From Streptococcus oralis (GTDB lineage Bacteria; Bacillota; Bacilli; Lactobacillales; Streptococcaceae), in contig NZ_CP046524.1 in assembly GCF_021497945.1 (NCBI RefSeq), positions 147,501 through 202,500 on the forward strand: a DNA stretch of 55,000 nucleotides, read 5' to 3'. Below, piece by piece: positions 33,928 through 42,260 of the stretch. The notes under the pieces are model-generated. The model saw nothing but the letters and a program-made list of their open reading frames with translations. It was not told where the DNA came from and did not search any database. The position numbers were made by a program, and so were the translations under genes. Each line of letters opens with the position of its first letter. Positions within the stretch are counted from its first letter, which is position 1.

Positions 33928-34791
33928 ATGGCACGTCCAATTGGAATCTATGAAAAAGCTACACCCAAGCATTTTACTTGGTTGGAACGCTTGAATTTTG
34001 CCAAAGAATTGGGCTTCGACTTCGTTGAAATGTCGATTGACGAGCGTGACGAACGTTTGGCTCGTCTTGATTGGAGCAAGGAAGAACGTTTGGAGATTGT
34101 GAAAGCTATCTATGAAACAGGTATCCGAATCCCGTCCATCTGTTTCTCAGGCCATCGTCGCTATCCAATGGGTTCAAACGATCCTGTTTTAGAAAAAAAA
34201 TCGCTGGAACTGATGAGAAAATGTATCAAACTGGCTCAGGATTTGGGAGTTCGTACCATTCAGCTAGCTGGATATGATGTTTATTATGAGGAAAAGTCCC
34301 CTCAAACACGTGAACGCTTTATCAAAAACCTCCGACAAGCCTGTGACTGGGCGGAGGAAGCCCAAGTGATTTTGGCTATTGAGATTATGGACGATCCTTT
34401 TATCAATAGCATTGAGAAGTACTTGGCTGTTGAAAAAGAGATTGATTCACCTTATCTCTTTGTCTATCCAGATATTGGCAATGTCTCAGCTTGGCATAAT
34501 GATGTTTATAGTGAATTTTATATCGGGCACCATGCCCTTGCAGCCCTCCATCTTAAGGATACCTATCCTGTGACCGAGAATTCAAAAGGACAATTTCGAG
34601 ATGTTCCTTTTGGGGCTGGTTGTGTCAACTGGGAAGCAGCTTTTGATATTTTGAAGAAAACCAACTATAATGGTCCTTTCCTAATCGAGATGTGGTCTGA
34701 AAACTGTGAAACAGTAGAAGAAACCAAAGCGGCTATCAAAGAAGCACAAGATTTCCTCTACCCATTAATAAAGAAAGCGGGTTTGATGTAA
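33928..34791 (+). CDS. ulaE: L-xylulose-5-phosphate 3-epimerase
   Basis: The 287-residue TIM-barrel epimerase converts L-xylulose-5-P to L-ribulose-5-P. The opening RPIGIYEKATPKHFTWLERL and metal-ligand regions (LAIEIMDDPF; YPDIGNVSAW; LHLKDT; FLIEMWSEN) fit UlaE/SgaU. ATG 33928 is 4 bp after the ulaD stop and ulaF starts 2 bp after its end. Confidence 0.95.
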   Translation: MARPIGIYEKATPKHFTWLERLNFAKELGFDFVEMSIDERDERLARLDWSKEERLEIVKAIYETGIRIPSICFSGHRRYPMGSNDPVLEKKSLELMRKCIKLAQDLGVRTIQLAGYDVYYEEKSPQTRERFIKNLRQACDWAEEAQVILAIEIMDDPFINSIEKYLAVEKEIDSPYLFVYPDIGNVSAWHNDVYSEFYIGHHALAALHLKDTYPVTENSKGQFRDVPFGAGCVNWEAAFDILKKTNYNGPFLIEMWSENCETVEETKAAIKEAQDFLYPLIKKAGLM

Positions 34792-34792
34792 G

Positions 34793-35497
34793 ATGAATCA
34801 AGTAATCAATGATATGAGAAAGCGTGTCTGCGAAGCCAATCAATCTCTTCCTAAGCATGGCTTGGTTAAATTCACATGGGGTAATGTCTCAGAAGTGAAT
34901 CGTGAGCTAGGTGTGATTGTTATCAAACCATCTGGCGTAGATTATGATCAATTGACTCCTGAAAACATGGTGGTGACAGATTTGGATGGGAAGGTTCTTG
35001 AAGGCGATTTGAGACCATCTTCTGATCTGCCAACCCACGTAGAGTTATACAAGGCTTGGTCTGCTATTGGTAGTGTGGTCCACACTCATTCAACAGAGGC
35101 AGTTGGTTGGGCACAGGCGGGACGCGATATCCCATTTTATGGGACAACACATGCCGACTATTTTTACGGATCAATTCCTTGTGCTCGTAGCTTGACTCAG
35201 GACGAAGTTGAAGTAGCTTATGAAAAGGACACAGGCTTAGTCATTCTAGAAGAATTTGACCGTCGTGGGCTCAATCCAGTTGAAGTTCCGGGCATTGTCG
35301 TTCGCAACCACGGTCCATTCACATGGGGCAAGAACCCTGAAAATGCAGTCTATCATTCAGTTGTTCTCGAAGAAGTTGCCAAGATGAACCGTTTCACAGA
35401 GCAGATCAATCCAAGAGTTGAACCTGCTCCACAGTACATACTGGAAAAACATTACCAAAGAAAGCACGGACCAAATGCCTACTATGGTCAAAAATAA
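34793..35497 (+). CDS. ulaF: L-ribulose-5-phosphate 4-epimerase
   Basis: The 234-residue class II aldolase-fold enzyme makes D-xylulose-5-P, which enters the pentose phosphate pathway through the nearby transketolase. Zinc ligands appear in VHTHSTEAVGWAQ (HxH), and a further His in VRNHGPFTWG. FTWGNVSEVNRELG is the substrate loop. Last gene of the operon, followed by a hairpin. Confidence 0.96.
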   Translation: MNQVINDMRKRVCEANQSLPKHGLVKFTWGNVSEVNRELGVIVIKPSGVDYDQLTPENMVVTDLDGKVLEGDLRPSSDLPTHVELYKAWSAIGSVVHTHSTEAVGWAQAGRDIPFYGTTHADYFYGSIPCARSLTQDEVEVAYEKDTGLVILEEFDRRGLNPVEVPGIVVRNHGPFTWGKNPENAVYHSVVLEEVAKMNRFTEQINPRVEPAPQYILEKHYQRKHGPNAYYGQK

Positions 35498-35511
35498 AAA
35501 ACGAGCAATTG

Positions 35512-35548
35512 AAAAGAGGCTTGGAGATATCTAAGCCTCACTTTTGCA
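35512..35548 (+). terminator. Terminator-like hairpin after ulaF
   Basis: AGAGGCTT (35515-35522) pairs with AAGCCTC (35533-35539), followed by ACTTTTG. Confidence 0.65.
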
Positions 35549-35573
35549 ATGAAACCGAAAAGCAAACGAGCCC

Positions 35574-35619
35574 AATGATAAATATTATCATTGAAACATT
35601 TTTATTAAAGTGTTATGAT
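35574..35619 (+). promoter_or_regulatory. Regulator-gene promoter with inverted repeat
   Basis: TTGAAA (35591-35596), 17 bp, TATGAT (35614-35619). AATGATAA-ATA-TTATCATT (35574-35592) is a perfect 8-bp inverted repeat touching the -35, a possible operator for the regulator gene. Confidence 0.6.
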
Positions 35620-35664
35620 AGGAAGACTGTTTGATTGATTAGTCCCGAATAATAGGAGGAGAAG

Positions 35665-37335
35665 ATGGTATTAGATAAAACGAGTTGTGAGCTATTGCTG
35701 TACCTCATGGATCAAGAATCTCCCAAAACGATTATGACCATTTCCAAAGATTTGGGGCAATCGAGGAGAAAGGTCTACTATCATATTGATAAAATTAATG
35801 ATGCGCTGGGCAATCCTGAATATCATCTGGTTAGTCTTCCTCGTATCGGTGTCTATTTGACAGAGGAGCAGAGACTTGCTTGTCAGCAACTTTTATCCGA
35901 AGTTGACTCCTACGACTATGTGATGAGCGGGGAAGAACGCATGCAGATGATGTTGTTTTGGATTGGAATTGCCAAAGAACGCATCACTATCGAAAAACTT
36001 ATGGAATTAACAGAAGTTTCGCGCAACACCGTCTTAAATGACCTCAACACCATCCGTTATCAGTTAAGTTTGGAACAGTATCAAGTGACCTTGCAAGTAA
36101 GTAAATCACAAGGTTATTATCTTAGTGCGCATCCCCTAAATAAAATTCAACATCTTCAATCTCTCTTATACCACATCTTTATGGAAGGGAACGAGGCTTT
36201 TGTTACCATTCTTGAGGAAAAGATTAAGGATCGCCTTCAAGGGGAGATGCTTTTATCTAGTCAGATGCATCAATTTCTCAAGGAGCAGGTGCCTCTGGTT
36301 GAACAGGACTTAGGAAAAAAGATTAACCACCACGAAGTCACCTTTATGTTACGCGTGCTTCCCTATCTACTTTTGAGTTGCGATAATGTCACTCGCTACC
36401 AAGAGAAACATCAGGATATTGAACAAGAATTTTCTTTGATTCGCAGAAGGATAGAGTACCGAGTGTCTAAAAAATTGAGTAAACGTCTTTTTGAAAGCTT
36501 TGAGATTTCTTTATCAGAACTTGAAGTGTCCCTACTAGCAATTCTCCTTCTATCCTATAGAAAGGATAGGGACATTCATGCAGAAAGCAAAGATTTTCAT
36601 CAGTTAAGGACTAGCCTGGAAGAGTTTATCTGGTATTTTGAATCGCAGACTAAGATGGAAATTGAAAACAAGGAAGACTTGTTGCGAAACTTACTGATTC
36701 ACTGTAAAGCTTTGTTGTTTAGAAAAACCTATGGAATTTTTTCTAAGAATCCTCTCACAAAACAAATTCGCTCCAAGTATAGTGATCTCTTTATCATCAC
36801 TAAAAAATGTGCAGAGATTTTAGAGGAGGCCTGGTTTGTACATTTGACGGACGATGAGATCGCTTATCTGACGATTCACGTTGGCGGATTTTTGAAATAT
36901 ACCCCCTCTTCTCAGAATACCACCAAAAAAATCTATCTTGTTTGTGATGAAGGAGTGGGAGTTTCCAAACTTTTGCTCAAACAATGTCGATTCTATCTTC
37001 CAAATGAGCAAATCGGAGCAGTTTTCACAACAGAACAGTTTAAAAGTGTCGAAGATATTGCCTTGGTGGATTTGGTGATTACAACAAATGATGAACTCGA
37101 GAGTCGCTTTCCTGTCTTAAAGGTCAATCCTATACTAGAGGCAGAGGATATCTTGCGTATCGTCGATTATCTGAAATACAAAGTTTTTCGAAAAGATGGC
37201 AGAAGTTTTAGTGAAAATTTATCAACCATTATCTCAACCTATATACCAGACAAGCATGCCGCGATGAAGTTGCAAGAGGAAATTCAAGCACTCATTAACC
37301 AAGAATTGGTTATCCAGTCATTTTTTGAAGAATGA
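35665..37335 (+). CDS. ulaR: PRD-containing transcriptional regulator of the ula genes
   Basis: The 556-residue BglG/MtlR-type regulator has two N-terminal helix-turn-helix units (about 5-60 and 95-150: LMELTEVSRNTVLNDLNTIR), two PTS-regulation domains with histidines (about 190-410) and a IIB-like domain with a Cys loop (KKIYLVCDEGVGVSKLLLKQ, about 430). Phosphorylation by PTS proteins on these sites tells it whether ascorbate is being imported. It lies between ulaF and ulaG and shares its neighbours' regulon; the pneumococcal counterpart activates the ula operon. There is no clear C-terminal IIA domain. Confidence 0.88.
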   Translation: MVLDKTSCELLLYLMDQESPKTIMTISKDLGQSRRKVYYHIDKINDALGNPEYHLVSLPRIGVYLTEEQRLACQQLLSEVDSYDYVMSGEERMQMMLFWIGIAKERITIEKLMELTEVSRNTVLNDLNTIRYQLSLEQYQVTLQVSKSQGYYLSAHPLNKIQHLQSLLYHIFMEGNEAFVTILEEKIKDRLQGEMLLSSQMHQFLKEQVPLVEQDLGKKINHHEVTFMLRVLPYLLLSCDNVTRYQEKHQDIEQEFSLIRRRIEYRVSKKLSKRLFESFEISLSELEVSLLAILLLSYRKDRDIHAESKDFHQLRTSLEEFIWYFESQTKMEIENKEDLLRNLLIHCKALLFRKTYGIFSKNPLTKQIRSKYSDLFIITKKCAEILEEAWFVHLTDDEIAYLTIHVGGFLKYTPSSQNTTKKIYLVCDEGVGVSKLLLKQCRFYLPNEQIGAVFTTEQFKSVEDIALVDLVITTNDELESRFPVLKVNPILEAEDILRIVDYLKYKVFRKDGRSFSENLSTIISTYIPDKHAAMKLQEEIQALINQELVIQSFFEE

Positions 37336-37342
37336 TGATATC

Positions 37343-37388
37343 ACAGTCCAATGATGAACACAAACCTGTGTTTTTCTTGGTCTTTTTT
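37343..37388 (+). promoter_or_regulatory. UlaR-type operator upstream of ulaG
   Basis: ACAGTCCAA, TGAACA, CTGTGT and TTCTTGGTCTTTTT occur in the same order and spacing as at 30815-30860. The extended -10 TGA-TATACT ends at 37411. Confidence 0.6.
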
Positions 37389-37453
37389 AATATTCTCTGA
37401 GATGATATACTGAGGATGAAAACAATACTTGAACAAAATATGGAGGACATCAT

Positions 37454-38545
37454 ATGCCAAACGTAAAAGAAATTACAAGAGAATCATGGATTCTAGCAAC
37501 TTTTCCAGAGTGGGGAACATGGCTCAACGAAGAAATTGAAGAAGAAGTCGTCCCTGAAGGACACTTTTCAATGTGGTGGCTTGGTAACTGTGGAACTTGG
37601 ATCAAGACACCTGGTGGAGCTAACGTTGTGATGGACCTTTGGTCAAACCGTGGAAAATCTACTAAAAAAGTGAAAGATATGGTTCGTGGGCACCAAATGG
37701 CCAATATGGCAGGGGTGCGCAAATTGCAACCAAACTTGCGCGTGCAGCCGATGGTGATTGACCCATTTGCAATCAATGAGTTGGACTACTACTTGGTTTC
37801 TCACTTCCATAGCGATCACATTGATCCTTATACAGCAGCAGCGATTTTGAACAATCCAAAATTGGAGCATGTTAAATTTATCGGACCTTACCATTGCGGA
37901 CTCATCTGGGAAGGATGGGGAGTTCCAAAAGAACGCATTATTGTAGTTAAACCGGGTGACACGATTGAACTTAAAGACATGAAGATTCATGCTGTTGAAT
38001 CCTTTGACCGTACTTGTTTGGTAACATTACCAGTCAATGGCGCTGATGAGACAGGTGGAGAATTAGCAGGTTTGGCTGTCACTGATGAAGAAATGGCACA
38101 AAAAGCTGTTAACTATATCTTTGAAACACCAGGTGGTACCATTTATCATGGTGCAGACTCTCACTTCTCAAACTACTTTGCGAAACATGGCAAAGACTTT
38201 AAGATTGACGTTGCTTTGAATAACTATGGTGAAAATCCAGTTGGTATTCAAGACAAGATGACATCTATTGACCTTCTCCGTATGGCAGAAAACTTACGTG
38301 CTAAAGTCATTATCCCAGTTCACTATGACATCTGGTCAAACTTTATGGCTTCGACAAATGAAATCTTAGAATTGTGGAAAATGAGAAAAGACCGTTTGCA
38401 GTACAACTTCCATCCATTTATCTGGGAAGTAGGAGGTAAGTATACTTATCCTCAAGACCAACACTTGGTAGAATATCATCACCCACGTGGATTTGATGAT
38501 TGCTTCGAGCAAGATTCAAATATCCAATTCAAAGCTTTACTCTAA
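37454..38545 (+). CDS. ulaG: L-ascorbate-6-phosphate lactonase
   Basis: The 363-residue metallo-beta-lactamase-fold enzyme opens the lactone ring of ascorbate-6-phosphate, the first step after uptake. The metal motif is [15 protein letters not shown] (HxHxDH). Other features are [12 protein letters not shown] and [10 protein letters not shown]. It is a single gene with its own promoter, separated from ulaA-F by the regulator. TGGAGG lies upstream of ATG 37454. Confidence 0.96.
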   Translation: MPNVKEITRESWILATFPEWGTWLNEEIEEEVVPEGHFSMWWLGNCGTWIKTPGGANVVMDLWSNRGKSTKKVKDMVRGHQMANMAGVRKLQPNLRVQPMVIDPFAINELDYYLVSHFHSDHIDPYTAAAILNNPKLEHVKFIGPYHCGLIWEGWGVPKERIIVVKPGDTIELKDMKIHAVESFDRTCLVTLPVNGADETGGELAGLAVTDEEMAQKAVNYIFETPGGTIYHGADSHFSNYFAKHGKDFKIDVALNNYGENPVGIQDKMTSIDLLRMAENLRAKVIIPVHYDIWSNFMASTNEILELWKMRKDRLQYNFHPFIWEVGGKYTYPQDQHLVEYHHPRGFDDCFEQDSNIQFKALL

Positions 38546-38565
38546 TGTAAAATATTTTTTGGAGG

Positions 38566-38605
38566 TTATCCGTATGTTGCATGATACGGATAATTTTCAT
38601 ATAAT
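38566..38605 (+). promoter_or_regulatory. Overlapping terminator hairpin and tkt promoter
   Basis: TTATCCGTAT (38566-38575) pairs perfectly with ATACGGATAA (38584-38593), followed by TTTT, ending ulaG. The loop and stem contain TTGCAT (38577-38582), which is 17 bp from TATAAT (38600-38605), a good promoter for tkt. Confidence 0.7.
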
Positions 38606-38657
38606 AGTAAAATAGAATGTGTGATTCATTAATCGCCTCAAAGAGAAAGGAAATTCT

Positions 38658-40634
38658 ATGTCAAATCTATCTGTTAATGCAATTCGTTTTCTAGGTATTG
38701 ACGCCATCAACAAAGCAAACTCAGGTCACCCAGGGGTGGTTATGGGGGCTGCTCCAATGGCCTATAGCCTCTTTACAAAACAACTTCGTATCAATCCAGC
38801 TCAACCAAACTGGATTAACCGTGACCGCTTTATTCTTTCAGCAGGACATGGTTCAATGCTTCTTTATGCCCTTCTTCACCTTTCTGGTTTTGAAGATGTC
38901 AGCATGGATGAAATCAAGAACTTCCGCCAATGGGGTTCCAAAACGCCAGGTCACCCAGAATTTGGTCATACAGCAGGAATTGATGCTACAACAGGTCCTT
39001 TAGGACAAGGGATTTCAACTGCTACTGGTTTTGCCCAGGCAGAACGTTTCCTAGCAGCAAAGTACAATCGTGAAGGCTACAATATCTTTGACCACTATAC
39101 TTACGTTATCTGTGGAGACGGAGATTTGATGGAAGGTGTCTCAAGCGAGGCGGCTTCATACGCAGGCTTGCAAAAACTAGATAAATTGGTTGTTCTTTAT
39201 GATTCAAATGATATCAACTTGGATGGTGAGACAAAGGATTCCTTTACAGAAAGTGTTCGTGACCGTTACAATGCCTACGGTTGGCATACAGCCTTGGTTG
39301 AAGATGGAACAGACCTTGAGGCTATTCATGCCGCTATCGAAACAGCTAAAGTTTCAGGCAAACCATCATTGATTGAAGTGAAGACTGTAATTGGATACGG
39401 TTCTCCAAATAAACAGGGCACTAATGCTGTACACGGTGCCCCTCTTGGAGCAGATGAAACTGTGGCTACTCGCCAAGCTCTCGGTTGGGACTACGAGCCA
39501 TTTGAAATCCCAGCTGAAGTTTATGCAGACTTTAAAGAAAATGTAGCAGATCGTGGCGCGTCAGCTTATCAAGCTTGGACTAAATTAGTTGCTGACTATA
39601 AAGAAGCGCATCCAGAACTGGCTGCAGAAGTAGAAGCCATTATCGACGGACGTGATCCAGTCGAAGTGACTCCAGCAGACTTCCCAGCCTTAGAAAATGG
39701 ATTTTCTCAAGCAACTCGTAACTCGAGTCAGGATGCCTTGAATGTTGTAGCAGCTAAGTTGCCAACCTTCCTAGGTGGATCAGCTGACCTTGCTCACTCA
39801 AACATGACTTATATCAAAACGGACGGACTTCAAGACGACGCTAAACGCTTGAACCGTAACATTCAGTTTGGTGTTCGTGAATTTGCAATGGGAACGATCT
39901 TGAACGGGATGGCCCTTCATGGTGGGCTTCGTGTTTACGGTGGTACTTTCTTTGTCTTCTCTGACTATGTGAAAGCAGCTGTCCGTTTGTCAGCATTGCA
40001 AGGACTTCCTGTGACTTATGTCTTCACCCACGATTCAATCGCGGTTGGTGAAGATGGTCCAACTCACGAACCAGTTGAACACCTAGCAGGTCTTCGTGCT
40101 ATGCCAAATCTCAATGTTTTCCGCCCAGCAGATGCGCGTGAAACCCAAGCAGCTTGGTACCTTGCAGTGACAAGTGAGAAAACACCAACCGCCCTCGTCT
40201 TGACACGTCAAAACTTGACTGTTGAAGAAGGAACAGACTTTGGCAAGGTTGCTAAAGGTGCCTATGTTGTCTATGAAAATGCAGCAGACTTTGATACCAT
40301 CTTGATTGCGACAGGTTCAGAGGTCAATCTAGCTGTTGCAGCTGCCAAAGAATTGGCTAGTCAAGGCAAAAAAGTCCGTGTAGTCAGCATGCCATCTACA
40401 GATGTCTTTGACGCACAAGACGCAGCATACAAGGAAGAAATCCTTCCAAATGCAGTTCGTCGTCGTGTTGCAGTCGAAATGGGCGCAACTCAAAACTGGT
40501 ACAAATATGTCGGTCTTGATGGTGCAGTTCTTGGAATTGATACCTTCGGAGCATCTGCCCCAGCACCAAAAGTATTGGCGGAGTACGGATTTACAGTTGA
40601 AAATTTAGTCAAAGTCGTTCAAAACTTGAAATAA
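38658..40634 (+). CDS. tkt: Transketolase
   Basis: The 658-residue thiamine-diphosphate enzyme moves two-carbon units in the pentose phosphate pathway, using the xylulose-5-P made by the ula pathway. Markers are DAINKANSGHPGVVMGAAPM at the N-terminus, the ThDP/Mg site CGDGDLMEGVSSEAASYAG with DSNDINLDG, and in the second half THDSIAVGEDGPTHEPVEHL. AAAGGAAA precedes ATG 38658. Monocistronic with a strong terminator. Confidence 0.97.
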   Translation: MSNLSVNAIRFLGIDAINKANSGHPGVVMGAAPMAYSLFTKQLRINPAQPNWINRDRFILSAGHGSMLLYALLHLSGFEDVSMDEIKNFRQWGSKTPGHPEFGHTAGIDATTGPLGQGISTATGFAQAERFLAAKYNREGYNIFDHYTYVICGDGDLMEGVSSEAASYAGLQKLDKLVVLYDSNDINLDGETKDSFTESVRDRYNAYGWHTALVEDGTDLEAIHAAIETAKVSGKPSLIEVKTVIGYGSPNKQGTNAVHGAPLGADETVATRQALGWDYEPFEIPAEVYADFKENVADRGASAYQAWTKLVADYKEAHPELAAEVEAIIDGRDPVEVTPADFPALENGFSQATRNSSQDALNVVAAKLPTFLGGSADLAHSNMTYIKTDGLQDDAKRLNRNIQFGVREFAMGTILNGMALHGGLRVYGGTFFVFSDYVKAAVRLSALQGLPVTYVFTHDSIAVGEDGPTHEPVEHLAGLRAMPNLNVFRPADARETQAAWYLAVTSEKTPTALVLTRQNLTVEEGTDFGKVAKGAYVVYENAADFDTILIATGSEVNLAVAAAKELASQGKKVRVVSMPSTDVFDAQDAAYKEEILPNAVRRRVAVEMGATQNWYKYVGLDGAVLGIDTFGASAPAPKVLAEYGFTVENLVKVVQNLK

Positions 40635-40640
40635 TCGCAG

Positions 40641-40668
40641 AAATCAGAGTGAAAGCTCTGATTTTTTT
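40641..40668 (+). terminator. Terminator after tkt
   Basis: AAATCAGAG (40641-40649) pairs with CTCTGATTT (40656-40664), followed by T. Confidence 0.9.
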
Positions 40669-40693
40669 ATCATCATAAAAGTAAGGCACAACC

Positions 40694-40722
40694 TTGTAAA
40701 AGTAGCTGAAATTTGATATAGT
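40694..40722 (+). promoter_or_regulatory. yajC promoter
   Basis: TTGTAA (40694-40699), 17 bp, TATAGT (40717-40722) with a TGA extension. Confidence 0.65.
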
Positions 40723-40752
40723 AGTCCTATGTAAAAGACAAAGGAGAAAACA

Positions 40753-41073
40753 ATGAATCCAAATATTACTTTTTTAATCATGCTTGTAGGTATGATGGCC
40801 TTGATGTTCTTTATGCAACGTTCTCAAAAGAAACAAGCGCAAAAGCGTATGGAAAGCTTGAACAAGCTTCAAAAAGGCTATGAAGTTATTACAATTGGTG
40901 GCCTTTACGGAACAGTGGATGAAGTAGACACTGAGAAGAGAACAATCGTACTGGATGTAGATGGGGTCTATTTGACTTTTGAATTGGCTGCTATCAAGAC
41001 CGTTTTGCCGCTCAAAGAGGCTGTGACACCAGAAGGAACAGTTGTTGACGAAAGCGGAGCAATCGAAGAATAA
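40753..41073 (+). CDS. yajC: Preprotein translocase accessory subunit YajC
   Basis: This 106-residue protein has one N-terminal membrane segment (ITFLIMLVGMMALMFFMQRS), then a basic stretch (QKKQAQKRMESLNKLQKGYE) and the conserved VITIGGLYGTVDEVD beta-domain. YajC associates with SecDF/SecYEG. AAAGGAG is 8 bp before ATG 40753. A terminator follows directly. Confidence 0.95.
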   Translation: MNPNITFLIMLVGMMALMFFMQRSQKKQAQKRMESLNKLQKGYEVITIGGLYGTVDEVDTEKRTIVLDVDGVYLTFELAAIKTVLPLKEAVTPEGTVVDESGAIEE

Positions 41074-41099
41074 AACGGGACCTGTCACTCCCGTTTTTC
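41072..41099 (+). terminator. Terminator after yajC
   Basis: AAAACGGGA pairs with TCCCGTTTT, followed by T; it includes the stop codon region of yajC. Confidence 0.8.
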
Positions 41100-41120
41100 T
41101 ATGAAGTGAGAGGAAAAGGG

Positions 41121-41564
41121 ATGAGAAAAATAGTATTTGTGTGCTTAGGGAACATCTGCCGTAGCCCCATGGCAGAGTTTGTGATGAAATCCATGACGAG
41201 CGATTACCAGATTGAGAGTCGTGCGACTTCGTCTTGGGAACATGGCAATCCGATTCATAAGGGAACGCAAGGGATTTTCCAGCAATATCAGATTCCTTAT
41301 GACAAAGACAAAACATCACTCCAGGTTCGTAGAGAAGATTTTGAGTCATTTGATTACATTATCGGGATGGATGCTTCAAACGTTTCAGATCTGCGTCAAA
41401 TGTGTCCTCAGGAATTGCAGCATAAGATCTACCCTTTTGCATCTGAAAGTGTTCCAGATCCTTGGTATACAGGAGATTTTGAGGAAACCTATGCTCGCAT
41501 CACAAGTGGCTGTAAAAGCTGGCTAGATCGATTAGAAAATGAGAGTGACAATGGAAAAGCTTAA
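41121..41564 (+). CDS. Low-molecular-weight protein tyrosine phosphatase
   Basis: The 147-residue enzyme shows the phosphate loop FVCLGNICRSPMAE (Cx5RS) at the N-terminus and the general-acid aspartate in VPDPWYTG near residue 117. I start at ATG 41121 because AGGA lies 6 bp upstream; an in-frame GTG at 41106 would add five residues before the first strand. Such phosphatases remove phosphate from tyrosine in proteins, in streptococci often tied to capsule or stress control; the target here is unknown. The next gene overlaps its end. Confidence 0.9.
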   Translation: MRKIVFVCLGNICRSPMAEFVMKSMTSDYQIESRATSSWEHGNPIHKGTQGIFQQYQIPYDKDKTSLQVRREDFESFDYIIGMDASNVSDLRQMCPQELQHKIYPFASESVPDPWYTGDFEETYARITSGCKSWLDRLENESDNGKA

Positions 41565-41964
41565 AGAAATCTTCGAAAAATATCGAGTTTATCTAACTCG
41601 CCCACGTATAGAGATTGCAACTGTCCTTCTAATCGTTATCTGTGCCGTCTCAGTTTTTCTACTAAACACACCAAAAAAGGGTGTCCTGACACTTGATGGT
41701 GGTGCGCTTATTTATGATGGTACCTTGATACGAGGGAAAATGAATGGTCAAGGAACCCTGACCTTTGAAAATGGGGACCAATACACAGGTGAGTTCAACA
41801 ATGGGGCCTTCAATGGTAAAGGAACCTTCCAGTCCAAATCTGGCTGGAAATATGAAGGTGATTTTGTAAATGGCCAGGCCGAAGGACAAGGAAAATTGAC
41901 TACCGAGCAAGAAGTTGTCTATGAAGGCAGCTTTAAACAAGGCGTCTTTCAACAAAAACAATAG
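41551..41964 (+). CDS. MORN-repeat membrane protein
   Basis: The 137-residue protein has one membrane segment (IATVLLIVICAVSVFLLNTP, about 25-45) followed by four or so MORN-type repeats of about 23 residues (YDGTLIRGKMNGQGTLTFEN; YTGEFNNGAFNGKGTF; YEGDFVNGQAEGQGKL; YEGSFKQGVF). It is probably displayed outside the membrane; function unknown. ATG 41551 is preferred over ATG 41539 on spacing to GAGAG. It overlaps the phosphatase gene, so the two are co-expressed. Confidence 0.85.
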   Translation: MEKLKEIFEKYRVYLTRPRIEIATVLLIVICAVSVFLLNTPKKGVLTLDGGALIYDGTLIRGKMNGQGTLTFENGDQYTGEFNNGAFNGKGTFQSKSGWKYEGDFVNGQAEGQGKLTTEQEVVYEGSFKQGVFQQKQ

Positions 41965-41988
41965 CCTCCTAATAAGGGGGCTATTGTC
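41959..41988 (+). terminator. Hairpin after the MORN gene
   Basis: AATAGCCTCCT pairs with AGGGGGCTATT (one G-U). No T-run follows, so it is a weak terminator or an RNA 3' end. Confidence 0.5.
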
Positions 41989-41999
41989 AAAAATAAAAA

Positions 42000-42013
42000 A
42001 GAAAGCGTTTTCT
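42000..42013 (+). promoter_or_regulatory. cre-like site upstream of adhE
   Basis: AGAAAGCGTTTTCT is palindromic and matches TGWAANCGNTNWCA except at the two end bases. A second, poorer match lies on the minus strand at 42169-42182, over the -35. Confidence 0.5.
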
Positions 42014-42053
42014 AGAAGTGGAGTTGATGTCTGATTATCAACGATAAAAAACT

Positions 42054-42227
42054 TTGTGAAATAAAAAAATTTTCTCCATAATTTCACAATCATCCAGACA
42101 AAACTCTATTGCGCAGGTGTATTGAGAAAAAGTTCACAATCTCATAAAATTTCTTTGTGAAATGCTTATGAAACGGTTTACAAAGTCTTGAAAAAGAGTT
42201 ATAATAAAATTGTGAAAAAATTAACAA
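42054..42227 (+). promoter_or_regulatory. adhE promoter region with five Rex-type half-sites
   Basis: -35 TTTACA (42177-42182), 17 bp, -10 TATAAT (42200-42205). TTGTGAA or its complement TTCACAA occurs at 42054, 42083, 42133, 42155 and 42210. The last forms TTGTGAAAAAATTAACAA (42210-42227), one base from a full Rex palindrome, over the start site. Rex represses fermentative alcohol genes until NADH rises. Confidence 0.65.
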
Positions 42228-42260
42228 AGGATTGAATCCTTGAAGGCTATGGAGGACAAT

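Noticed and set aside
42169..42182. Second cre site over the adhE -35
   Set aside because: The minus-strand TGTAAACCGTTTCA lacks the central CG of the cre core, so it is mentioned but not claimed as a site.
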